Shown: positions 18,054 through 27,213, counted from the first letter of the stretch. The stretch is 64,000 bases of DNA from Rhizobiales bacterium IMCC20636 (GCA_016865015.1 CP018226.1:961001-1025000); one strand, 5' to 3'. The notes: generated from the sequence alone by a model not told the origin. Numbers and translations: made by a program.

Positions 18054-18568
18054 GTCTACCGGCAGTTCCGGTGTTGGTCACTGGCAGGTCTGTGGGGTCT
18101 GGTGCTTGAGACGCTGAACGAAAGTGAGGTCGCACCCAACCAAGTGAAAATGATCGACAGTACAATCATCCGGGCCCACCATCAGGCAGCCAGCGCTAAC
18201 GGCTTGCCCATGCGGGCACAGATCACCGGTGGGGAAGTGTCTGATTACAAGGGTTTTGATGCCTTGATCAATGACGCTACACACACTGCCGAAGTGTTTA
18301 AAGCAGACAAGGAATACGATTCCAACAACATCCGTGACACGGTCGCAGAGCGTGGCGGCACGCCGGTCATTCCTATGCGTTCAAACCGCAAGGACAATTC
18401 CCTGTCGACAGTTTCATCTACGGCCTGGGCAACCAAGCCGAGAGATGCTTCAACAATCTCAAATGCGCCAGACGGGTAGCAACCCGCTACGACAAAACCA
18501 CCGCAAGCTATCTCGGCTTCATTCAAATAATTGCGACACAATTGTGGGTCAGGAGTTTGTCAATATGA
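18054..18568 (+). pseudogene. IS5-family (IS427-like) transposase remnant, frameshifted
   Basis: The frame lacks its N-terminus and begins near YRQFRCWSLAGLWG. It keeps the DDE region (MIDSTIIRAHHQAAS), has lost the stretch that should follow, then continues with ITGGEVSDYKGFD and GGTPVIPMRSNRKDN. At about 18400-18410 the frame shifts, and the normal ending (ERCFNNLKCARRVATRYDKT to WVRSLSI) is in another frame, stopping at 18566-18568. Missing sequence plus frameshift mean it is inactive. Confidence 0.85.
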
Positions 18569-18615
18569 CCTAGTGGAAACGTTGAATTTTTAACCGCATG
18601 CCAAAATGAATAGTA

Positions 18616-19092
18616 TTGACGAAACCATTCATAGGTGTTCAAATCAATTTGCATAATCGGTCGTTTAATATATCTGCATACTCACGATTACTATGGATTT
18701 TGAATTTGATTTACGTTTCGACTGCTGTCCCAATTATTATTTCTTTTCTTTCTGCTGTTTACGTGTACGTTAAGTTTCGCTCCGACCGGTTGACAAATGC
18801 GCGAGCAGAGCAAGTAATTAGCAGCATTCTTTCACATGACGATCAGAGATTTGTTCCATTCAGGGTGATCAGATATTTGATTGGGGGTTTTGATGACAAT
18901 GAACTGAGAAAGCTTTTAGTACGGCTTGGAGCAATACGTGTGAGCTCAGACAGCCGAATAGAACATTGGATTTTGTATGCTAGGTTGGTTCCGTCTGAAA
19001 AACAAGATCTTTTCAAGCTAAACATTCCCAACTCAAAAGCACCTCCTGCGATGGAACTACGGTTTTTGTCAGAGGTTAGTGATGACGGCTAA
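18616..19092 (+). CDS. Membrane-anchored protein of unknown function, partner of the downstream ATPase
   Basis: The 158-residue frame has one or two hydrophobic helices at about residues 25-52 (LLWILNLIYVS..., PIIISFLSAVYVYV) followed by a ~100-residue soluble region containing ISSILSHDDQRFVPFRVIRYL and HWILYARL. No known domain is recognised. The start is uncertain: no upstream in-frame ATG exists, so a TTG at 18616 is the best available, or the 5' end may have been clipped by the IS remnant that ends ~45 bp before. It overlaps the ATPase gene by 11 nt, implying coupled translation. Composition is much more AT-rich than the neighbouring chromosome. Confidence 0.55.
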   Translation: MTKPFIGVQINLHNRSFNISAYSRLLWILNLIYVSTAVPIIISFLSAVYVYVKFRSDRLTNARAEQVISSILSHDDQRFVPFRVIRYLIGGFDDNELRKLLVRLGAIRVSSDSRIEHWILYARLVPSEKQDLFKLNIPNSKAPPAMELRFLSEVSDDG

Positions 19093-20602
19093 AATGGGTT
19101 ACAGGTTCAACTATCAAAATCCCCTAAATGTTGGAAACCCAGTTGCTGAGCAGGAGAAAGATTTCCTTTGTGATCATTTTGTACGCATACCGATAAACAC
19201 TACTGTTCACAATAAGGATTCAAATATAATTCTTGGTAGAAAGGGAGTTGGAAAGTCTGCTCTTAGGATTTTTTTTGAGAAAACGCATGATGTAAGCAAT
19301 GTAGTTTTGTCAATTTATCCGGAGCCCCGAGAACTGGATGTCCTTCATAAATACCTCACCAGTTTTTCCTCGTCAGATTCATTCTCGACAGAAGCGCAGA
19401 CCATTTGGGAAATTGCATTCTATATTTCGATAATGAGGGGAATCGTCAGATATGACGACGACTGTGTTACGTCAGTCCAAGTTCTTGAGTTCCTCGAGAA
19501 ATATGATGTTGGTGTCGATGAATTATCCGTACAAGACACTTTGATGAGTTCAATTCTTTTTATGAAATCGCTGTCTGAAATCAGTGATATACCGTTTTTA
19601 TCGGCGCACAAATTGATCTTTAAAATGCGAAAATTAGTCGTCGAACACGTAAATCAATCTGAAAAACGTTTTTTTATACTGATTGATAGCGTTGATGATA
19701 ATATGGCGGACGAAATTGACACTACGGGCGGACCGGATATCTATAAAGTCTATTTTCAAGGTTTGCTTGAGTTTTTCCGTATGTTTGTCAACCGGGAGGC
19801 TGAAACACTGGGGGACCGAGTCAACATAAAATTATTTATTCCAGGAGATGTTTTGTCTTGGGCCGGCGGGAGAAATGAAGACCATATTGAGAGCAAATGT
19901 CACAATGTTCGATGGGATGCAGATTTAATTGAGACCATGATAATTGAACGACTAAAATCGAATGTTCCTCAACGCGTACTCAATAGGCTCAACAGCGCAT
20001 CAGATCGAGAAATGCGGGACTCAATTTGGTCAATGTTTTTGCCAGATACCTTCAACCTTGCCAGTAAATCGCTTCATGTGGCTTCGCCTAATCCTAAATC
20101 TACCTCAAGAGAGATACTTTCCCTATGCATAAACCGCCCAAGAGATATAATTAGGATTATTAAAGAGATAGATGATGCAGCAAAACAGCGGGGTATTGAG
20201 TTTCCGGATCAAATGATATTAGAAGCGGTTTTCAGGCAGCACTCAAATCGCCTGCGTGCTTTGGTTGAACATGAGTATTCAAGTGTTTTTCCTGAAATGA
20301 ATTCTTTACTTGGGATGTTTACTGGACATCGAGAATCTATAAGTAAAACAGATTTGTCTTCACTCATTGCGGGAGTTGTCGGCATGGAGGATGCTGCAGT
20401 TCAACGAGCTGCTCACGTTCTTTATAATGCAAGCATTATTGGTGCGCACAGTGTATCTGATAGAGGAGGCACAATGATCGTATCCGGATATCCAGCCCTA
20501 TTCTCCGACAGCGGCACTGACTTTGCTACCGTGTGGGCGCACAAAAATTTTGTTTTTCACCAGGCTTTTCATCATGCCCTGCAATTGCGTTACAGAGACT
20601 AA
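19082..20602 (+). CDS. P-loop ATPase, Sll1717-like (STAND/AAA-type)
   Basis: The ~506-residue protein has a Walker A motif in ILGRKGVGKSALR (near residue 50-60) and a Walker B-like strand FFILIDSVDDNM (near 205). It also has an INRPRDIIRIIKEIDDA motif (near 360), reminiscent of the sensor region of the Sll1717 family of P-loop ATPases, and an all-alpha C-terminus. The first half places the nucleotide fold right at the N-terminus. ATG 19082 has AGAGG upstream; a GTG one codon earlier is possible. It is coupled to the upstream membrane-protein gene. Its biochemical role is unknown. Its setting in an AT-rich island with recombinase and IS debris suggests accessory, perhaps defence, function (inference). 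Confidence 0.75.
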   Translation: MTAKMGYRFNYQNPLNVGNPVAEQEKDFLCDHFVRIPINTTVHNKDSNIILGRKGVGKSALRIFFEKTHDVSNVVLSIYPEPRELDVLHKYLTSFSSSDSFSTEAQTIWEIAFYISIMRGIVRYDDDCVTSVQVLEFLEKYDVGVDELSVQDTLMSSILFMKSLSEISDIPFLSAHKLIFKMRKLVVEHVNQSEKRFFILIDSVDDNMADEIDTTGGPDIYKVYFQGLLEFFRMFVNREAETLGDRVNIKLFIPGDVLSWAGGRNEDHIESKCHNVRWDADLIETMIIERLKSNVPQRVLNRLNSASDREMRDSIWSMFLPDTFNLASKSLHVASPNPKSTSREILSLCINRPRDIIRIIKEIDDAAKQRGIEFPDQMILEAVFRQHSNRLRALVEHEYSSVFPEMNSLLGMFTGHRESISKTDLSSLIAGVVGMEDAAVQRAAHVLYNASIIGAHSVSDRGGTMIVSGYPALFSDSGTDFATVWAHKNFVFHQAFHHALQLRYRD

Positions 20603-21093
20603 TTCTTTAAATTTGAATATGAAGATATTGAAATAAGAAAAATTATAGAGAAATCTATGATTGTATATTCAATCATAATTTCTTTCTCAATTTTTTTTTA
20701 AAATTAATTATACGTTATTCAATTTTAAATTTAAATTATTTTGGAGACTAAAAGAAATGTCCTACTTGCAAAAAGGTAATAGAAAAAATTGTTTGGATGC
20801 AATTTTTAATACAATTAATTGTTAGAATATTTTGGATTGATGAGTTGAGTTCAAAGACTTATCAACGCACAGGATCAATTTCTTTCTGCTAGGAACTCCT
20901 ATTTCACGCAGAAATCTTTTAAAAGAAAACTCCAATAATTTCGCGAATCGTTCGCATAACTGGCGATTTGAATGCTACTGCATTTTCGGCTGCAGTACAT
21001 TTGACTTGCTCCCCACCTTGTATTCGTTTTTCAGTTGGCTCTGTTTGAGTTTCACGAAGATGCGGTAAACTATGTTTTTCTTTGGATTGCCCC
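20603..21093. other. AT-rich intergenic stretch of the island
   Basis: About 490 bp of very AT-rich sequence, with long A/T runs at 20630-20830, between the ATPase gene and the aldo/keto reductase stop. I see no supported gene, no T-run hairpin I would call a terminator, and no second copy of the tRNA-Leu 3' end that would mark the right attachment site. A 66-codon minus-strand frame at 20919-21119 overlaps the reductase end and has no recognisable domain. Confidence 0.5.
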
Positions 21094-22050
21094 TCAATTC
21101 CCCGAAACTGAATCCACATTGCCGAAAATCTTGCGGAGTTTGTCCTGAGCCTGTTTTGGCAAAGGCGGCATTTGCAGGACGTCGAGGTTTTCCTTCAGGT
21201 GGTCCAGTGAGCCTGTGCCGGTGAGGATGACATCGGCGCCGGGTTCGTGGCGGCAGAAGCGGTAGGCGGCTTCGGTGACGCTGCTGGCGATGTCGGGGGC
21301 GAGCAGGAAATCGAACGGGCTGTCGAGGGTTAGCTCGGAGGTGTCGATCAGGTCGGCTGCGGCCAGCTCGCGGATGATTTCGGCGGTGGCGGTCGGGTCA
21401 CTCAATGCGCGTCTGACGGCGAACATGATGAGTGTGGCGATGTTCTTCTCCTGTGTCTTTGGCAGGACCGTGCGCCGGGCGGACGGGTTGATCATGTTGA
21501 ACCCGGTCATCACCACATCCCAGAAATCATCATCCAGAGCGCGTGACAACATGGTGTGATCCGTGTCGCTGATGAAGCGCTCGGTGATGCCGAGACACCG
21601 GATCTTGCCCTGCTCACGCAGTTTGTGAAGGGCGGGGACCAGTTCCCGGACACAATGGTCATATTGGTTGGCAAAGACGCCATGCAGGTGCAGAACGTCA
21701 ATGCAATCTGTCCCCAGCAGTTTCAGATTGTCTTCGACGCCTGTCATGAAGTCCTCGCCGGACAGCAAGTCCGTGCCGACCGGCGAAGTACCTTTTTGGA
21801 AGATTATGCGTTTGGTTGACAGGATCACCTCGTCGCGGCGGCCCTTGATGGCTTCTCCAACGATCGGCTCGGTCCCGTAGGCCGTGGCCGTATCGATGAA
21901 GTTCACGCCCATATCCATCGCCGCATGAATGATGGCGATGGATTGGGCAGTGGTGTTGCCATAGGACTGGCCAAGCCGGGAATGACCGCCGCTGCCTAGA
22001 CCTGCGACGCTGACAGTCAGTCCGGTTTTACCAAAGGTGACCTGTTGCAT
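21094..22050 (-). CDS. Aldo/keto reductase
   Basis: NAD(P)H-dependent oxidoreductase of 318 residues, the last gene of the Tct-linked catabolic operon. The catalytic tetrad is visible: Asp and Tyr in FIDTATAYGTEP, Lys in ILSTKRIIF and His in VLHLHGVFA. The architecture (VAGLGSGGHSRLGQSYG start, LKLLGTDCIDVLHLHG) resembles the L-fucose/D-threo-aldose dehydrogenase branch. Its start lies 5 bp beyond the stop of the aldehyde dehydrogenase. The substrate is presumably an aldehyde or ketone intermediate of the same pathway (inference). Confidence 0.88.
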   Translation of the reverse strand: MQQVTFGKTGLTVSVAGLGSGGHSRLGQSYGNTTAQSIAIIHAAMDMGVNFIDTATAYGTEPIVGEAIKGRRDEVILSTKRIIFQKGTSPVGTDLLSGEDFMTGVEDNLKLLGTDCIDVLHLHGVFANQYDHCVRELVPALHKLREQGKIRCLGITERFISDTDHTMLSRALDDDFWDVVMTGFNMINPSARRTVLPKTQEKNIATLIMFAVRRALSDPTATAEIIRELAAADLIDTSELTLDSPFDFLLAPDIASSVTEAAYRFCRHEPGADVILTGTGSLDHLKENLDVLQMPPLPKQAQDKLRKIFGNVDSVSGN

Positions 22051-22055
22051 ATGCG

Positions 22056-23561
22056 TTACGCCAGATCTGCTGGCAGCAAAGCATCCGGAATGTTCTGATA
22101 GCAGACCGGGCGCAGGAAGCGGCGGATGGACATGGTGCCGACAGATGTGGCACCAAAATTGGTTGATGCCGGGTATGGCCCGCCATGGACCATCGTATCG
22201 CTGACTTCCACGCCGGTCGGGAAGCCATTGACGAGCAGACGTCCGGCCTTGCGTTCCAATACAGGCATCAGTGCCTGGCCATCTTTGGTATCTGCATCAT
22301 CCATGTGAATGGTGCAGGTCAGCTGGCCCTGAAGAGCCTTGGCAACAGCCAGTCGCTCGTCTGCATCCTTGACGGTTACAATCACGCCGAGCGGACCAAA
22401 GACTTCTTCGCCGAGTTCTTCATTGGCCAGCCATTTTTCGCCGGTGGTTGCATAAAGATAAGGCGTTGCATTGCGCAGGTCACAGGTGGTGGTGAGAAGA
22501 TCGCGCACCCCTTCTTGGCCAGCGACACGGTCACGGCCCTGATGATAGGCCTCTGCAATGCCATCGGTGAGCATGGTTTGTGAGCCAACGGCGGACAATG
22601 CTTTTGCAGCCGCAGCGCCAAAGGCTTCAGCCTTTGAACCCTCAGTGACGATTGCGACGCCTGGATTGGTGCAGAACTGGCCTGCACCCATGGTCAGGGA
22701 CCCGGCCCAGCCTTCGGCAATGGCGGTGCCACGTTGGTCGAGGGCAGCGTCGAGAATGAACATCGGGTTGATGGAGCCCAATTCACCAAAGAAGGGAACG
22801 GGTTCCGGACGTGCGGCACACAGGTCAAACAAGGCGCGACCGCCGCCCAGGGATCCGGTAAAGCCAACGGCCTTGATCAATGGATGCTGCACGATGGCCT
22901 GACCAACGGCGCGATTGCCGCCCTGAATCTGGCTGAAGACGCCGGGATGAATTCCGCATTCCTTGATCGCTGCCAGAATGGCCTGCGCGACAATATCGCT
23001 GACGCCGGGATGGGCCGAATGGCCTTTGACGACAACCGGGCAACCGGCTGCCAGAGCCGCTGCGGTGTCGCCGCCAGCGGTGGAGAATGCCAATGGAAAG
23101 TTTGATGCGCCAAAGACGGCCACAGGGCCAATCGGCCGCTGAACCATTTTCAGATCGGGGCGCGGCAAAGGTGCACGGTCCGGCAGAGCTTCATCATGGC
23201 GGCGGTCCAGATAATTGCCAGCCTCGATGTGATCGGCAAACAGACGCAACTGGCCGATGGTACGGCCCCGTTCACCGGCCAGACGGCCCTCCGGCAAGCC
23301 GGTTTCCTTGACACCCATGGCTGTGATGTCATCGCCGCGCGCATCGATCTGGTCGGCAATGCTGCGCAGGAATTTGGCGCGCTCTGCACGGGTGGAGTAG
23401 CCATAGGACCAGAACGCGTCTTCAGCAGCACGCGCTGCCTGGTCGACAAGATCAGGTGTGCCGACTGCAAAGCTGTCAGCGCTGCCGGAAACCGGCATGT
23501 TCTGAAATTTCTTGTCACCGTCGACCCATTGGCCGGCTATCAGGTGTTTTCCCATCAACAT
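22056..23561 (-). CDS. Aldehyde dehydrogenase, 2-oxoglutarate-semialdehyde (2,5-dioxovalerate) type
   Basis: NADP-type aldehyde dehydrogenase of the KGSADH group, ~500 residues. The catalytic Cys lies in MGAGQFCTNPGVAIV and the general-base Glu in VPFFGELGSINPMFI. The nucleotide-binding FTGSLGGGRALF and the ASNFPLAFSTAGGDTAAALAAGCPVVVK block also fit the group. I start it at the ATG at 23561 (AAAGGAC upstream), not at the longer frame opening at 23642, which would overlap the upstream GST gene. Family members oxidise 2-oxoglutarate semialdehyde in sugar-acid and hydroxyproline catabolism, but the context does not fix the substrate here. Confidence 0.9.
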   Translation of the reverse strand: MLMGKHLIAGQWVDGDKKFQNMPVSGSADSFAVGTPDLVDQAARAAEDAFWSYGYSTRAERAKFLRSIADQIDARGDDITAMGVKETGLPEGRLAGERGRTIGQLRLFADHIEAGNYLDRRHDEALPDRAPLPRPDLKMVQRPIGPVAVFGASNFPLAFSTAGGDTAAALAAGCPVVVKGHSAHPGVSDIVAQAILAAIKECGIHPGVFSQIQGGNRAVGQAIVQHPLIKAVGFTGSLGGGRALFDLCAARPEPVPFFGELGSINPMFILDAALDQRGTAIAEGWAGSLTMGAGQFCTNPGVAIVTEGSKAEAFGAAAAKALSAVGSQTMLTDGIAEAYHQGRDRVAGQEGVRDLLTTTCDLRNATPYLYATTGEKWLANEELGEEVFGPLGVIVTVKDADERLAVAKALQGQLTCTIHMDDADTKDGQALMPVLERKAGRLLVNGFPTGVEVSDTMVHGGPYPASTNFGATSVGTMSIRRFLRPVCYQNIPDALLPADLA

Positions 23562-23638
23562 GGTTTTGTCCTTTGTATTCTTGAAAGTATGTGTGGAGGT
23601 CGCACAGGGCCCCCTTTGATCAGATTTGGCAGGCAGGT

Positions 23639-24271
23639 TCAACCGGCGGGAATTTCACCCATGTTTTTTGGAACCTGATATCCCTTTTGAACAGCCTCGC
23701 GGGCCAGCAGGCGCTGATACCATGACCGGACGTTTGGATAGTCGGCCAGATCGATGCCCTGCCACTCATAACGTGAAATCCAGGGCCAGCAGGCCATGTC
23801 GGCAATGCTGTATTCATCACAGATGAAATCGCGGCCTTCCAGGCGCGTATCGAGCACACCATAAAGCCGCTTCACTTCGGCTGCAAAGCGTTCTTCCGCA
23901 TAAGGCGCCTTGCCGGGATTGAAACGCAGGAAATGATGCGCCTGACCCAGCATCGGGCCAAGTCCGCCCATTTGCCACATCAGCCATTCGATGACTTCGA
24001 TTTTCTTCAGCGGATCAGTTGGCAGAAACTTGCCATTTTTTTCAGCGAGATAGATCATGATCGCACCGGTTTCCATGATGGAAACTCCGGTGTCGGTGTC
24101 AACAATCACGGGGATTTTGTTGTTGGGGCCAATTTTCAGAAATTCTGGCGTTTTCTGATCACCCTCATTGATGTTGATGGGGTGGACATTGTATTTCACA
24201 CCCAGTTCTTCCAGCAAAATTGAAACTTTGCGACCATTGGGTGTGGTCCAGGTGTAGAGGTCGATCATCAT
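23639..24271 (-). CDS. Glutathione S-transferase, YfcG/Nu-class-like
   Basis: The 210-residue protein has a thioredoxin-fold N-terminal domain (IDLYTWTTPNGRKVSILLEELG, with the Thr/Asn active-site motif of Nu-class enzymes), the cis-Pro NKIPVIVD and the glutathione-contacting METGAIMIYLAE. An alpha-helical C-terminal domain follows (GLGPMLGQAHHF, CDEYSIADMACWPW). Relatives act as disulfide-bond reductases or conjugate glutathione to electrophiles. Within this catabolic operon it may handle a reactive aldehyde or glutathione adduct (inference). Confidence 0.92.
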   Translation of the reverse strand: MMIDLYTWTTPNGRKVSILLEELGVKYNVHPININEGDQKTPEFLKIGPNNKIPVIVDTDTGVSIMETGAIMIYLAEKNGKFLPTDPLKKIEVIEWLMWQMGGLGPMLGQAHHFLRFNPGKAPYAEERFAAEVKRLYGVLDTRLEGRDFICDEYSIADMACWPWISRYEWQGIDLADYPNVRSWYQRLLAREAVQKGYQVPKNMGEIPAG

Positions 24272-24283
24272 TGTATCCTTGGT

Positions 24284-24637
24284 TTAGCTGTTCGTCTTTG
24301 CCATATCCAGTGCGGGGTCATCCTGTGCCCATGGGCTGAAGGGGGCGGGGATGAGAATTCGATTTTCCTGCGCTATCTGAAGCGCGCGGACTTTGGGGAT
24401 ATAGGCCTTCCATTGCGGGTCTGCACCCAATTTCCTGCGCCGTTCTTCACGCTCTGCATAATCCTTGTAAGCCCACATGTGGACAATCTGATGCAATGCG
24501 CCAATGTCGGTTGAGAAATAGCCGACCATACGGCCCAGAATGGCGCGTTGAATCGCCAGTCCTTCGGCTTCATAAAGTTCGAGATATTTTGGTGCAGTCC
24601 CGATTTCCAGGGTGTAGGTTCGTTGTTCAACAATCAT
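24284..24637 (-). CDS. NIPSNAP family protein
   Basis: A 117-residue alpha/beta-barrel (dimeric ferredoxin-like) protein with the NIPSNAP signature: IVEQRTYTLEIGTAPKYLELYEAEG at the start and HQIVHMWAYKDYAEREERRRKL in the middle. NIPSNAP proteins often sit in bacterial catabolic operons, but their reaction is mostly unknown. It lies between the GST and ThDP-enzyme genes with 12-15 bp gaps, so it is co-transcribed. Confidence 0.88.
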   Translation of the reverse strand: MIVEQRTYTLEIGTAPKYLELYEAEGLAIQRAILGRMVGYFSTDIGALHQIVHMWAYKDYAEREERRRKLGADPQWKAYIPKVRALQIAQENRILIPAPFSPWAQDDPALDMAKTNS

Positions 24638-24652
24638 GGTTTTCTCCTTATA

Positions 24653-26380
24653 TCAACGCTTTTGCGCTTCTTGCCCTTGTCGTTTGACGTCTGACAGAGA
24701 TTGCATGGGGGTCAGCGCCTCGCGGTCGACAACCAGTTCAATCAGATAGCCGCCCTTGGCGGTTTTCGCCCGGGCAAAGGCCGCTGCAAAATCTTCTGTG
24801 CGCTCGACCTTTTCACCCCCTATGCCAAATGAGTGCGCATAGGCGACAAAATCAGGGTTTTGCAAATCCGTGGCGATGGTTCTGCCGGGATGGTAGCGCT
24901 CTTGATGCATCCGGATTGTGCCGAGCATGGAGTTGTTGATCACCAGATAGATGATGTCGAGATCATACTGCCTGGCGGTCGCCAGTTCCTGTGCTGTCAT
25001 CAGGAAGCAACCATCGCCGGCAAGGCAGATCACAGGCTGGTCCGGTGATGCGATTTTAGCAGCTATTGCAGCTGGCACCGCATAGCCCATGGAGCCGCTG
25101 GTTGGTGCCAGTTGGGTGCGATAGGCGCAATGCTGGTGGAAGCGATGGCCCCAGACCGTGTAATTGCCAGCACCATTGGTGAACACGACATTTTTGGGCA
25201 TTTCCGCAGATACATGGCGAATGATTTTCGACATGTTGACGTCACCCGGAACCTCTGTCGGCTCCAGAAACTTCAGATAGTCCGCCCGCTGGTCGGTTAC
25301 CCAGTCGCTCCAGCGCTGCTTGCCATCGCCTGATTCAATGGTTTGCAATGCATCAAGAAATTCAGATGCGGAAGACACGATGCCCAGATCCGGGTTGTAG
25401 ACATGGCCAAGTTCTTCCGCGCCGGGATGGACATGGACAAAGGTCATTTGCGGGTCGGGTATGTTGATCAGGGAATAGCCCTGTGTGGTCATTTCGCCCA
25501 AACGGGAGCCGACCACAATCAGCAGATCCACCTCTTCGGCAATGCGTCTGCGCAATTCAGGCACGGGGGCAATGCCGATCACACCAACATAGTTGGGATG
25601 GTCGTTATCGACGTAATCCTGGCAACGGAAACTGGCTGTCACCGGCAATCCCATGCGTTCGGCAAACTCCATTGTCTTGACGCCGCATTCAGCATCCCAG
25701 CCTGGCCCACCGACCAACAGCATCGGCTTTTCGGCCTGCTCCAGCAAGCGTCCCAAATCGGATATTGCATCGGGTGATGGCGCGGGTTGGGTGATTTTAC
25801 CGGGTTGCAAATCTGTGGCCACGGCCATTTCGGACAGCATGTCTTCCGGCAAAGCAAGCACAACCGGGCCGGGCCTTCCGGATATGGCCGTTTTCCAGGC
25901 GCGAGACATATATTCCGGAATGCGGCTGGCGTCCTCGATCTGTGCCACCCATTTGGCCATTTGGCCAAATACGTGCCGATAGTCCATTTCCTGAAATGCT
26001 TCCCGGTCCACCATTGTGCGTCCGACCTGACCGATCAGAACAATCATGGGTGTTGAATCCTGAAAGGCAGTATGGATTCCGTTGGATGCATTGGTTGCAC
26101 CGGGGCCACGGGTGACGGCGCAAATTCCGGGTTTTCCAGTCATCTTGGCGTAGGCGTCAGCCATATTCGAGGCTCCGCCTTCATGACGACAGACCACGGT
26201 CTTGATGCTGTCAGTGTGGTCATAAAGCCCGTCCAGCAGGTCAAGAAAGCTTTCTCCTGGTACGCAGAACACAGTGTCCACGCCGAGTATCTTCAACTGG
26301 TCCGCCATAATATGGCCGCCGCTCCGCTCGATTGCTGCAGGTGCTGCGTTCTTCGCAGCCTTTTTTTGGGAAAGAGACAT
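24653..26380 (-). CDS. Thiamine-diphosphate-dependent enzyme (acetolactate synthase/2-oxoacid decarboxylase superfamily)
   Basis: The 575-residue protein has three domains. The N-terminal pyrimidine-binding domain carries the catalytic Glu in VVCRHEGGASNMADAYA. A central domain follows (about 215-350). The C-terminal ThDP/Mg-binding motif runs from AGDGCFLM to INNSMLGTIRMHQ. It is not a biosynthetic IlvB: no ilvN is present and it sits between catabolic genes. With a dehydrogenase upstream and an aldehyde dehydrogenase downstream, decarboxylation of a 2-oxoacid to an aldehyde is the simplest guess. A carboligase is possible. The substrate cannot be read from sequence. Confidence 0.9.
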   Translation of the reverse strand: MSLSQKKAAKNAAPAAIERSGGHIMADQLKILGVDTVFCVPGESFLDLLDGLYDHTDSIKTVVCRHEGGASNMADAYAKMTGKPGICAVTRGPGATNASNGIHTAFQDSTPMIVLIGQVGRTMVDREAFQEMDYRHVFGQMAKWVAQIEDASRIPEYMSRAWKTAISGRPGPVVLALPEDMLSEMAVATDLQPGKITQPAPSPDAISDLGRLLEQAEKPMLLVGGPGWDAECGVKTMEFAERMGLPVTASFRCQDYVDNDHPNYVGVIGIAPVPELRRRIAEEVDLLIVVGSRLGEMTTQGYSLINIPDPQMTFVHVHPGAEELGHVYNPDLGIVSSASEFLDALQTIESGDGKQRWSDWVTDQRADYLKFLEPTEVPGDVNMSKIIRHVSAEMPKNVVFTNGAGNYTVWGHRFHQHCAYRTQLAPTSGSMGYAVPAAIAAKIASPDQPVICLAGDGCFLMTAQELATARQYDLDIIYLVINNSMLGTIRMHQERYHPGRTIATDLQNPDFVAYAHSFGIGGEKVERTEDFAAAFARAKTAKGGYLIELVVDREALTPMQSLSDVKRQGQEAQKR

Positions 26381-26405
26381 TTTCGTTGGTCCTGTAATAG
26401 CTGTG

Positions 26406-27191
26406 TCAGATGCTGCGTATCATGCCGCCGTCGACCCGTGTCATCTGACCGGTGACATAGGCTGCCGGCTCGCTCATCAGGAAGACGGCAACACTGGCGA
26501 ATTCTTTTGGGTGGCCATAGCGCTTGGCGGGCAGGGATGCGGCGATTTCTGTGCGAACCTGTTCCAGTGTCTTGTCTTCGCGCTTTGCACGCGCAGTATC
26601 AAGTTGACCGACACGGGCTGTGTCGATCTTGCCGGGCAGGATCATGTTGACGGTGATGCCGTCGCCAGCAACTTCTGCCGCCAATGTCTTGCAGAAACCA
26701 GTCATGGCACCACGGATGGTGTTTGAAACGGCCAGATTGGGAATCGGCTGCACAACTCCAGACGAACCTATCGCCAGAATGCGGCCCCATTTCCGGGCGC
26801 GCATCACGTCTACTGCAGCTTCTGTCACCTGAATGAGGCTGAACAGAAGCCCCTGTGCTGCAGATTTCCAGACGTCCTGGGTTACGCCCGTCGATGGAGA
26901 AGGCGGCGGGCCACCTGCATTGAGGAGCAGAATATCCGGTTTGAATTCGTTGCGAATACGTTCGCAGAAGGCGTCCAGTTGTCCGCTGTCGGTGAGATCA
27001 ATGGCTGCACACTGAACCTTGATGCCGTATCTTGAGAACAGATCTTTGGCAACAGCTTCCAACGCCTCGGGCCGACGCGAAGACAGGATCAGATTCGCGC
27101 CTTCGGCGGCCAGTTGTTCGGCAATGGCATTGCCCAATCCCTGGGATGCACCCAGAACAAGTGCTGTTTTGCCTTTAAGACCCATGTCCAT
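26406..27191 (-). CDS. SDR-family protein lacking the usual catalytic Tyr/Lys
   Basis: The Rossmann-fold protein of 261 residues has a normal dinucleotide loop (LGASQGLGNAIAEQLA), LLNAGGPPP in place of NNAG, and a GSSGVVQPIPNLAVSNTIRG segment. Aligned with FabG, the Ser is kept, but the Tyr of YxxxK falls on Ser (AVSN) and the Lys on Arg (TIRG). A group of SDRs with QPIPNL...SN...R at this place exists and is poorly characterised. The C-terminus (YVTGQMTRVDGGMIRSI) is normal. It is possibly a dehydrogenase with altered chemistry, or non-catalytic. It is co-transcribed with the Tct transporter and the ThDP enzyme. Confidence 0.88.
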   Translation of the reverse strand: MDMGLKGKTALVLGASQGLGNAIAEQLAAEGANLILSSRRPEALEAVAKDLFSRYGIKVQCAAIDLTDSGQLDAFCERIRNEFKPDILLLNAGGPPPSPSTGVTQDVWKSAAQGLLFSLIQVTEAAVDVMRARKWGRILAIGSSGVVQPIPNLAVSNTIRGAMTGFCKTLAAEVAGDGITVNMILPGKIDTARVGQLDTARAKREDKTLEQVRTEIAASLPAKRYGHPKEFASVAVFLMSEPAAYVTGQMTRVDGGMIRSI

Positions 27192-27213
27192 AGAAAATCT
27201 CCAAAATAGTGTG

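Noticed and set aside
20603-21093. Right attachment site of the tRNA-Leu island
   Set aside because: I looked for a repeat of the tRNA 3' end in this stretch and found none, so I cannot place the element's right boundary.
20919-21119. 66-codon minus-strand frame at the AKR end of the island
   Set aside because: Overlaps the reductase C-terminus, has no domain or ribosome site, and AT-rich DNA yields such frames by chance.
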